NCBI RefSeq assembly: GCF_002878395.1
Contig: NC_061122.1
Span: 78,569,454-78,633,453, forward strand
Direction of reading: 5' to 3'
Length of the DNA stretch: 64,000 nt
From: Capsicum annuum
Lineage: Eukaryota; Streptophyta; Magnoliopsida; Solanales; Solanaceae
Made by a program: the position numbers and the translations under genes. Of this stretch, positions 36,901 to 48,900 are shown piece by piece. Each line of letters starts with the position of its first letter. The first letter of the stretch is position 1. Below the pieces are notes generated by a model. It worked only from the letters and a program-made list of their open reading frames with translations, searched no databases and was not told the DNA's origin.

Positions 36901-39900
36901 AGGTCTAGGTTGGGATTAGGATGCTACAAAAAATACAATCACAGCAGATGATGAGTGGTGGCAGCAAAAGATTAAGGTATATATCTCTCGCATTGTTCTA
37001 TATTTCTTTATTATTTCTCTCATTGCTTAATTTACTTAAAAGTAGTTTTCTTTGTTTTTTGTTATGGGTGGATTATCGATATAGGAGGTTTAGGAATAGA
37101 GATCTTTCTCTCATATGTTATCACTATGATGCACTATTTTCTTATATTGTTGCTACGGGGGAAAAGAGCACGTTCCGCGAATCAAGAACAAATTTCTGAA
37201 ATTGGAGTAGATCTGGGCGAAGAAAGAAACATTTCTAACTTTGACAAAGAACGCTTTGTTAATCTTAATGATAAAGGGAGTGATGAAAGCAATGACCCAT
37301 AGGATATGAATTCTCTTATTTTTCGCAAGTCATCACTAAAAAAACAAATTTCAACTGATGGTATTGGAACTAGCAGTAGAGTAAAAAAGAGTAAGACAAA
37401 ATCTGCTTGAGAGGAAATGCACTCTATAGTAGAGTTAATGTCTAGCAAAAGTACTATTACATCTCATGCAGTAGAAGATCCCACCATTGACAAGTGCATG
37501 GAATTTTTCACAAGTATTCCTGAAATCTCTGCCCCATCTGAAATGTACAACTATGTTGCGAACTTGTTTTTTAAGAGAGAAGTCCGCCAAGTATTTCTTA
37601 AGGTGACTTCTGATGAAGCTCGGTAGTCTTGGTTGGAGTATAACTATGAGTTATAGCTCCTTAAGAAAATGTGAAGAACATGCTTTTATGATTTTAAGTA
37701 TTTTGTTGTTTGATGTTTGACATTATGGTTGTAAGCATACACATTTATGTATATTTGTTGTTTGAGTTGAATTTAAATTGACTTGAATTTATATGTTTTG
37801 TTACTTATTAGGTGGGAAGAATGCAATGGGATATGAATTATATAGATTCATAGTACAGCTTACAAAATAAAATATGTTGATGGTTTTCAGTTAAATGGAG
37901 AGTGTGGATGCTCCCATACTCTACTAATGTGAGGCGTTTTTGGTTTTTCAGTTAAATGGAGAGTTTGGATATTAGCATATATCCTGATTTAATGATTTGT
38001 TAGATGAAGAAGATGAAGAACTGAAAACAATTCGCAAAAAGACGAGGAGTGGATGGTTGTGTGTCAACTAGCAGGTAAATACGTTTTAAGGTATTCAAAA
38101 AACACTTACGCAGAACCTTGTCATACATCAAAGTGATCCGAAAATATATTTATTCAAGAGATATTACAAGGAAATGGAACCCGTCGTTGTGAAAATTTTC
38201 GCCTGAAGAGGGCAGTGTTTATTGATTTATCCAATGACTTAAGTGAAAAATATGGGCTTAAACCCATTCGTGGAATTTCTACACACGAAATGTTAGGCAT
38301 GTTCTTGATGACTTGTGCACATGGAGTGGGAAACCAAATGATACAAGATATCTTTTAACATTCTGGAGAGACAGTTCATAAACACTTTCATAGTGTTTTA
38401 AACGTTGTTTCTAAGCTCGCAAAAGATATCATTAGACCACATTTAAAAATTATAATGATGGTGTAGGAGCTCACAAGCCATGTAACGAACGATATTTGTC
38501 TTTCTTTAAAGTAAGTAGCACTTTGTCTGAATAAATACTTTATTATACTTATTATTTAATTTCTCTCATGATTATTTACTCAAGTAAAATTTATATATGT
38601 ATATACCTGTAGGATTGCATTGGAGCACTGGATGGCACACATGTTAAAGCTAGATTGTCGCAAGGTCAAGAAATACCGTACATTGGACGTAAAGGTTATT
38701 CGACTCAAAATATTCTTGTCGTTGTAGATTTTAACATGTGTTTTACATTTGCATGGGATGGGAAGGATTGGCCCATGGAAGTCGTATATTTCATGAGGCT
38801 CTTCGTAGACAAGAGCTCAACTTTCCACATCTATTGGGAAATAAATATTATCTAGTTGATTTGGGATATTCGCACATGAAAAGATATATGGCTCCTTACA
38901 GAGGAGATAATGTGAGATATCACCTTCCCAACTTTCGACGTGGTGCAACACGACAATTGCGGGAGCCCAAAGGATGCATTGAAAAATTTAATTATTTGCA
39001 TTCTTTTTGTAGAAACATAGTAGAGCGCACATTTGGTGTTTGAAAAGCAAGGTGATCTGAGACATGCCTTAGTCCTTACTATAACATTGATACACAAAGG
39101 GATATCGTCATTGCTACTATGGTCATTCATAATTACATTAGAAAGAAATGCAATACGGATGATGCATTTCGAACGGCTGAGAATGAAAGATATATTCCAA
39201 CAGTTGATTCTGATGTAGGCACAACTTCAAGAGCTAACAATATAGATGGCGAAAATGTGAGAGAAGAAAGTGATATGTATTGGTTGGGACTTCGTGATAT
39301 GATTGCTAATGATATCTGTAATGCTTAATGCTTATATTAATTGAATATTTCCACTTTTTGTATTTTTGACAAACTAATTCGAACCATATTAGCACCTTTG
39401 TTTGTATGAAACTTCTAATCTATGAAATATGAATTTTTATATATTATTCTCCTTTTAAGTTAATTTAATTTACTCTTTTAAATTTGGGCAACTACACTGT
39501 ACAACACATAAATTTCTCTAAGGAAAAAACAATACTCACCAACCAAGATATATGGAGAGTACTCACAAGTCACAACAACAACAACAAACCCAGTGTAATC
39601 CCACCAAGTGGGGTCTAGGGAGGGTAAAAATATACGCAGTCCATACCGCTACTTCCGAAGAAGTAGAGAGGCTGTTTCCGATAGACCCCCGGCTCAAGAT
39701 AATGAATGGTTAACAAGGTCATAATAATACCTGAAACAGAAAGGGTGGTATAACCAAAATAAGAAATGAGAGATAATAAAAATAGAGCTAAGGGAGCCAC
39801 GAAAATAAGAGCGATATGAAATTAAACTGATAATTATACTGATTAGTAACACATAATTTGCTTGATAATTTCCAGATATTTTGACAAAAAGAAAGTGTTT

Positions 39901-42900
39901 ATCAACACTTGTTTATCAAACACATCAATAACTTTTTTCAGCTCCATCACTTTATCCAAACATGGAACTAATTATTTTTAAAAATAAGTTTCGGCACTTC
40001 CGAAAGCACTTTTAAAGTGCTTTTTTTCAGAAGTCACTTCTTTTCAGCCTATCCAAATGGGCGTTTTACTTTTAGTAGGTTCTTTTGGCTGAAAATTCAA
40101 TATGATGACCATAGGCACCAAACAAGTAGAACTTGGCGGACCTCCAAGCCGAAACTCATATTTCATAAAACACCAACTAAAATAGTGTAAGAACCTTCTA
40201 TGCCATCAACTAAATTATAGCTCAGCTATATTAGGCGATTATGTTTTTAGATCTACCATTTATTTGAATCATCATCATCAACAACAACAACATACCCAGT
40301 GTATTCGGTCTTGGGAAGGTAGAATGTACGCAGTCCATACCACTACCTCATAGGTGAGGTAGTGAGGTAATTTCCGATAGACCCCCCCACTTGAGACCAA
40401 ACGACGTAGGAAGACATTTTATAAGAACAAAAAACAAAAGGTAGTAACAAAATAACAGACAGCAACAACACAACAAATGATACACTAAGAACTTGGAAAC
40501 ACAAGAAAAGGCACAAAACACACACCAAAATCAATCCACAAGCTAAGATAACCGAGGAACCCTTTTGGTAACCTCTCTCGGATTCAAGAACACAATAAGA
40601 ACACTATGTAATGAGGTGTTTAACACCTATTTTCCAACAGGAACCCAAACTATTTTAGCAACAAGATAACAATAACAACAATGTAGTAACAATAACAACG
40701 CCTCATGGGTTGGAGTACAAGAACAACAAACAAACGATTACAACAATAAAATGGATAGATAGTTAGACAAGTGAGGGTATAATCTTAAGAATCCAAGAAT
40801 TTGGTGGACTCTTGGACCCTTAACACTACACGCGACAACCACCTAACTCTTACGTTGACACAAGAGGAACTTTACCTCCTCTAAACACAACCGTATCAAG
40901 CCAACATCGCAACACAAGTGATATCCATACTTGGGCAGCCCTAATTACGGTTTGGTGGCTTTTCCAAGCCCTACAACTAAAGAGAGAACTTACAATGTCT
41001 CAAAATATCATCATTGAACAAACTAGAGAAATAAGCCCTAAGAGGTTCCACTAGTATTACTTTACAAAAGAAGACAAAATGACTACACTACCCTTAATGA
41101 AAGGGTGGCCATAGAGTGCATTTTGGGCAAAGTGAAGTGACCAAAATGCCCTCAATGACGATGACCCAAAAGTGTGAGCCATTAAGAGTCCAAAACCGTG
41201 AAGCCTCAAGCCTTCAATGCCCCAAGCAATCTTCCACTCACGGCCTTAATGAATAGTAGGCTCAAAACGGGTCTTCCTTGCATATTCTCGTGCCCTCGGG
41301 GTGACCACGTCTTGAGTCTTTAGGTGATGGCCTCCAATCATGTCTTCAAAAATTAAGGTGACCATTTGACTTGTATCAACAGACAGCCGCAGAAACAAGA
41401 TTATCCCCAAGTAATACCACCAACAATCTACCTGAAACCATAAACAATACCCAAAATCTCCAAGAACAAGATACTACCCGTGAAACACTACTACTAGTCC
41501 CCATCCTACTAACTGTCTACCCTAATATGCGTCCACCATACCTTTCTATCTAGACTCATGTCCTCAATAAACTGTAACTGCTTCATGTCATGTCTAAGCA
41601 CATCCCTTTAATATTTCTTCAGTTTACCTCTACCTCATCTGAATCCATTCATAGCAAACCTCTCGCACCTCCGCACAGGGGTCCTCATCTCATGCCTGAA
41701 ACATTTAAACCTTGCTTCCCGCATTTTGATTTCTACCGAAGTCGCTCCCAATTTGTCATGAATAACCTCATTTCTGATCTTATCCATCCTGGTAAACCTA
41801 CACATCCATCGCAACATCCACATCTCCGACACCATCATTTGAATGTGAGAATTCTTAACTGGCTAAGACTCAGCCCCATCCAACATAGTTGGTCTAACCT
41901 TCACTCTATAAAACTTGTTTTTTAAGTCGAGGGGCACCTTCTTATCACAGAAGACTCTGGATGTGAGCCGCCACTTCACCTACCCTGCAACAATACGATG
42001 GGCAACATCCTCGTCAATCTCACCATTTGTTTGTATCATAGGCTCAAGATACTTAAAACTCTCTTTATTTGGAATAGCCCAAGTATCAAGCTTCACTACC
42101 ACGTCCATCTCATGTGTCTCCTCACTAAACTTAACACTCCAAATATTCTGTCTTGGTCCTGCTCAACCTAAATCTTTTAGATTCAAGGGTTTGCCTCCAA
42201 ACCTCAAACTTAGCATTAAATCCTTTGCGGGTCTAGTCAATCAAAACTATGTCATTCACAAATAACATACACTAAGGCACCTTACCTTAAACTTGCCCTA
42301 TCAAAACATCCATCACCAAGAAAATAAAAACAAGTTAAGGGACGATCCGTGGTACAACCTCATTAATATAGGAAGTGCTCCAAGTCTCCAACCACAGTTC
42401 TTCATGAGTATTAGCTCCATCATACATGTCCTTAGTGGATCTAGTGTACGCCACGGTAACACATCTAGCCTCCAAGAACCTCCATAGGACCTTTTTGGGA
42501 CTTTGGCATACGCCTTTTCTAGATCGATGAACACAATATGTAAGTCCTTCCTCTCTATATATTGCTCCACTAGTCTCCTAACAAGATGAATGGCCACCGT
42601 AGTCGAGCGTCGTAGCATGAATCCAAGTTGATTCTCAAAAATAGTCACAAACCTCCTCAACCTCAACTCCACCACCTTTTCCCAAACCTTCATGGTGTGA
42701 CTCCACAACTCGATACGCCTATAGTTGTCGCAATTGTAAATGTGACTCATGTTCTTGTACAAAGAAATCATCATACTCTATCTCCAGGCTTCGAGCATCT
42801 TCTCATCCTAAAAATGACATTAAACAACTCGGGCAACCACTCCATAGCTATCAGTCTGTGCTCTATTAAAAATCCATGGAAATATCATCTGGCCTAGTCG

Positions 42901-45900
42901 CTCGACCCCTATACATCCTACGGATAGCACCCCTAACCTCCTCAACCTTAATACGCCTACAATAACCATAATCACGATGTCACTCTGAATGATCTAAGTC
43001 CCCAACGCAATGCCTATGTCCCCCCTTTCGTTCAAGAGCTTATGGAAGTATGATTGTCATCTCCTCCTAATGAGAACCTAATCCACCGATACCGGCCTTA
43101 CCCTTGATGCACTTCACTTGATCAAGATCACGAGTCTTATGCTCCCTAACCTTAGCTATGTATAACTTCGTATCCCCGATTTTTTGCTCTAATTCAGCAT
43201 ATAAGCTTTCGAATGTTACTGTATTAGCCACCATAAAAGCAAACTTAGCCTTCTCTCTAGCTAATTTATACTCCTCTATCCTCCATTTCTCCTCCTCAGT
43301 CGTACTTTCCACCACCTTCGCGTAAGCCCTCTTTTTTGCTTCCACCTTCCCTTGTACTTCTCTATTCCACCACCAGTCCCCTCGACGTCTCCTCTCGAGA
43401 CACCCAACACCTCTCTAGTTGTTTTCCTAACGCAATAGGTTGTCTTATTCCACATACTGACTGCATCCCCTTAACTCCCCCAAGCCCCTATAGCTATCAA
43501 CTTCTCCCCTATCTTCAAGGCACTAGCTATAGTCAAGTTACCCCATTTGATCCTAGGATGATCATCCACAACCTCCTTCTTCTTCGTTTTTTTGATCTCC
43601 AAATCTATCACCAAAAGCTTATGTTACGTCGAAAGAAAGATTCTCACTTGGGATAATCTTACAGTCTTTACAAAGACCTTTATCCTCCATCCTAAGGAGC
43701 AAAAAGTCTACCAGAGTCTTCGCCACAGAACTACGGAAGGTAACCAAGAGCTCCTCTTTCTTACAAAAGCTAGAATTCGCTATCCTCAATCCAAAGGCTA
43801 TAGCAAAATCTAAAAGTGGCGTCTCATGCTTCATTAATCTCGCCGAAACCAAAGCCTTCATGCACATCTTGGTAACCCCTCGGTGATGACCTGATGTGCC
43901 CATTAAAATCTCCAACTAAAAGTAGTTTCTCGGTGTTCGGCACACCTCCTACTACATTATCCAAAAGCTCTCTCTTCCTCCTCGTCCAAGCCCGTCTGCG
44001 ATGCGTATTCACTAATGATGTTCCAAGTAGACTCTTCAATAACCAACTTAATCGACATCAACCTATCAATGACCCTCTTATCCTCTACCACTTGCTCCCT
44101 AAGCTCTTCATTTAATAAGATTCCTACCCCTTCCTATTCCTCACACTCCCTACAAATCACAACTTATACCAATCCGCATCTCGCGCTTTAGAACTTATCC
44201 ATTTGGTCTCTTGAATACAAGTTATACTAATTTTCCTCCTCCATAGAATCTTCACTAGTTTTATGGACTTTTCTTGTAAAGTTCCTATGTTCCACGACCC
44301 TACTCTCAACCTATCTTCCTCTTGAATCATCCACGGCAAAATAAATATACGAACTACTAATGCCAAACAAGTAGTATTTGGAGGATGCAGTGTTCAGGAA
44401 TGCACTGGCATCGTCAAATAATGCGATGATGCAAAGCGATGCGATCCCCTCTCACTGCGTGTGTCTGATGCAAGCCAACCTAACATAAGTTGGCACATCA
44501 CATGGCTATGCGAGATGCAAGCGCATCATTTTTATTTTATTTTTAAGATCAAATTAAATTTTAAAAAAACGAGTCGTTTCATGTTGATTTATGGTTTAAG
44601 GCGGAATATTTCAAGCTTACAGAATAAGAAAAAGAAGTTGCTACGTCAAGACACGTTAAGGAAGATGAAAATGATAAGCAATATGATGATAATAAAGGAA
44701 TACAAAATTTAGACAATCTTGATGAAGTAGACAAGTTTTAGAACAAGAATTGGATGTTGAAACATTATTAATTTAGATTTGGTTTTTCTTCTATTTTTCT
44801 GGTTTGTTTTGCTATTTTGTTGAACTATTTTGCTACTATGGTTAGTGTTGTTCTGTTGGTTTGTCTCGCAACTAGTGTTTCAGTGATCAAACCTGTGATT
44901 TTGGTGTTTAATTTAAACTTCTACTTAGATATATTGTCTATATTGTTGATTATATAATTGTGTTTTTTCAGTTCTGTCTACTGTTTGGATGCTCGATTTA
45001 TTAATTTTTCTTTTCAATTGTGTTCACCTCAATGATGCACTCGCATCGCTTAACGCTTCGCATAATGCGTGATGTGAAGTCTGGTCGCTTTTTTCCGCAT
45101 CACCTATCCCTAACACTGGGGGGACGTAAGGTACTCATTATATAGGGACACACTGAACTAAGAATATTTTAAGGATCTTTTATGTTATTTAACTTTATAA
45201 TATAGGTTAATTTGGTGACTTTATTAGTATGCATTTAGCGCCTACAAATTGGATTGGTGCGCAATTGAGTGTCATTATGCAGTTTGACATGCTTGTCTAG
45301 CCAAGAATTTTATTTTTGAAATTGTGGTGTTCGGGTCAGCTTGTACGCACCTCGACTAATTCCACGAGATATCTACCACCTCCCACCAGCAACAAGTATC
45401 AGGTAACTCTGTCCACCAAGGCTAGAACAAATGGGATGATCACCTAGTGTTTGTCTCTGTTGGGAATTGAACTTAAGACCTCATGATGCTCAACTCGTCC
45501 GGTAATTATTTAAACAACATAAAATTGGGTGTAAGGGAGGGATGCAGTTGCTTTGCGTAATTACAAGCTAAGGTAACTTTTTAAATTTCTCCCTTTCTTG
45601 ATTAAAAAAAATGAAAAACTAAGGTAACTTTTGTAGTTCTTTTTTTATTTTTTATTTTGTCACATATGTTGCTACTCTCAATGTTCTGGGAAGCATGATG
45701 CCAAAAAGAAAAAAATCAAGGCACTAGATCACGCATTACGCGAAGCATGAAGCAATGTGAGCGCATCATTTAAGTGAGCGCAATTTAAAAGTAAAAAAGA
45801 CTAAAAAGAGCATCTAAACAGTAAGACATAACTGCAAAGACCACACAACTATATAATTAACAATATAGACAATATATGTATATAGCAGAAGTTTAAATTA

Positions 45901-48900
45901 AACACCAACATCAGAGGTTTGATCACCGAAACACCAGCTGCGAGATAGACCAACAAAACAACACAGACAAAAATAGCAAGACAATTCAACAAAATAGCAA
46001 AACAAACCCAAAAAAGAAAAAGAAAAATCAAATCCAAATTAATAATGTTTCAATATCTAATTTTTGTTCTTCTAAAGCTAATCTACTTCATCAAGACTAT
46101 CCAAATCTTGTATTCCTTCACTTATCATCATATTGCTCATCATCTTCAACTTTCTCATCTTCCTCAACTCAGCTTGAAGTAGCAATATTTTTAACCTTGC
46201 TATGTAAGCTTGAAGTATTTAAAATCAACATGAAGTGACTCTTTTTAATTTAAAATAAACCCTAAAAATAAAATCAACATGATGCACTCGCATCGGCTCG
46301 CACCTCGCATAACCATGTGATGCGCCCGCTTCTGTAGGTTGGTTCGCATCAGTCATACGCAGCGAGAGGGACTCACATTATTTGCCATCATCGCATTATG
46401 CGACAATACGAGTGCATTCCTGAAAACCTGAACACCGGCTATTCTTTTGACACTATTACCCTTCTATTTCTCTTATTCTCATTTTTCAACTTCCCAAACA
46501 TGCTGCTTATGGTGTGCTTCTATATAACTTTACAACTTCTCATATTTTGCTTCTTTGTTATTTTTTTTGTTTTTGGTTTTTCCTAGTTGTTTAACGCAAA
46601 TTCATATTTTACTAGCTTTGTTTTATTTATAATTATAAATATGTTTTATGAAAAAAAATACCTTCCAAACTCATCTCTCTTTTTGTTATTTAAAATTGAA
46701 GTAGTATCACCCATTTACCAAACTTCCCTCCAAATTTCACAAAGTAATCATTCTAGAGAAAAGGGTCACAATCATAAATATCATATTATATTGAGATAAG
46801 CATCCAGCAACCCCCCGAACCATGGCCAAAGTTGTTACGACACACTCCAACTTCACAGGGTCCTATTACCCCCTAACTTAATTTTAGCGTATTTTTAACA
46901 CCATTTTGTGCTAATGTGGCATCTTTATCACATAAAATGAGGCCCACATCAAAGGTGCCATGTCAACTACAGACTGACAAAAGGTGCCACGTCAATTAAA
47001 AAGGATGACAAAAATACGTTAAAATTTAGTTCAAGGGGGTAATAGGACCCGCGTGAAGTTGGAATGTATCGTAACAAATTTCGTCATAGTTCGGGGGTAC
47101 TAGATGCTTTATTCATACCAGTTGCAAAAAAGATATTCATAGTTGGAACTTCTATTAATTATTTTATGTTAAGATATTATTTATTCATAGTCAAGATAAT
47201 TTTTTTTTTTTACAATATTAGTTAACAATTTGTAATTATGTATTATATTTATTTTAAATAAAAGTTCGTAGCTTAAATACCTAGTTATAAATAATATTTG
47301 TTACTTCATATATACACATGTATTTGTCACAAATTAAAGTTTGTTTATTTCTTCACCTAAAGATAAAAAAGTTTACTTACTTTTCTAAAAAAAAATCTTA
47401 GAATTAAAAAACATCTACCACTATAATTACACTTGTTCAACCAAATATGACAAAAGTGAATAACAATGTAATTACATTATGGCGTCCAAACATGTCTTTG
47501 TAATTACTATACAATGTTAATAATTACCCTAGTGATACGAGTCAAATGGTCATCTTAGCTTTCAATGACATCATTGGAAACCAATACGTAAAGACTCAAG
47601 CTTGGGGGTTGCCTAACCGAGAGAACAAGTGTTGAAGTGTGAAGAACAGCCTCATTATACTCCATGGACTCCCCACATTAAGGGCCTTTTTGTCATTGCT
47701 TTGGAGCAAAGAGGCGCCTATGGAGTGTAGGACTTCATTAAGGGTCTTTTGGTCATTTTGTTATGTAATAGTGTAGCCTAAGACTATAAATAACTCTTAT
47801 TAGGTTTATTTTTAGCAACTTTGTTGAATATTTGAGAGAAATACTCTTGAGTGTATTTGCAAGTGTGGATTCACTTGTGGCAAACGTGGAATCGTTTGTA
47901 TTGGTTACTCGTTCAGAAACGGGCGTTGCTTAGGAATTCGGGTTCCCTTGAGGTCTTCGTAAGAACTTGGTGTTGTTTATACGGGTTTATAGGGGTCTTA
48001 GTGTTTGAGACACACTTTGGTTCTTGTTTCTTGTATATCCATATGTCAAGTTATCTATCTTTATATTATTGTGTGTTTGTTATCTTGTTCTCGACCTTGT
48101 GTTGAATCCGTAAGTTAGGTTTATCATCTTTTTTTTGTTGTGTGTTTGGGTAAATCTTGTATCATTTGGTATCAGAGCAAGGATTGATTTCGTTCCTACA
48201 AAATCAATCTTGGGCTTGTTACTTAGAAAATCAACAAAAAAAGTGTTGAAAACCGAAAATCCAAAAAAAAAGCAATTCGTCCCCTTTTTGGCCCTTGGCC
48301 GAAACTTTGGACTTTGAATTTTTGTGTTTGTGTTCTAGTGTTAGATCCTTGTTTCCTAACACTAGAATAGGTGTCAAAATCGAAAATCTCACGGAAAAAT
48401 AGTTATCCCGTTTTTGTACCTTAACCAAAACTTGAGGCTTGGATTTCTTGCATTTTTTGTGTCTTTTGTTGTTTGTTCTTATTCTCTAACAACACTAATA
48501 GGGTCTAGATCTTAGATTTGAGCTTAATCTGGGTTGTTTGAGTTTTCACCATTGTTGAGTTGAAGGTTGAAAAAAACTTAAAGGGTGAATCTCGAAATTG
48601 GAAGGGTTGTTGATATTGTGGCTTGAAATGTGTTGTTGGTGATTAGGAGAGCTACGTGAGCTTGGAGAAACAAAAATCATCCAATTCCGGCTTATTTGGG
48701 TTAGGTTCCATTTTTTTAATGCTCTTCGTAAATTGTTGAACAAGAACATTCAAAATGGGTTGCTTGATCTAAAAGAGTAGAGAAAAAGAGTGTGATCTTT
48801 GTTTGTCTTGAAAGACATAATCCCAAGATCATCCAAAAGAAGTAAGAGTCAAAAAGGCTTCAAAGGCTTCAAAAGGGATAGCCACTGTTTGTCTTAAAAC

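Noticed and set aside
44461..44712. 83-codon plus-strand ORF
   Set aside because: Falls inside hAT-like copy 2 and crosses its poorly conserved middle; only the acidic tail with stop recurs in other copies.
45329..45505. tRNA gene
   Set aside because: Only a decayed B-box-like word is present; no cloverleaf can be built.
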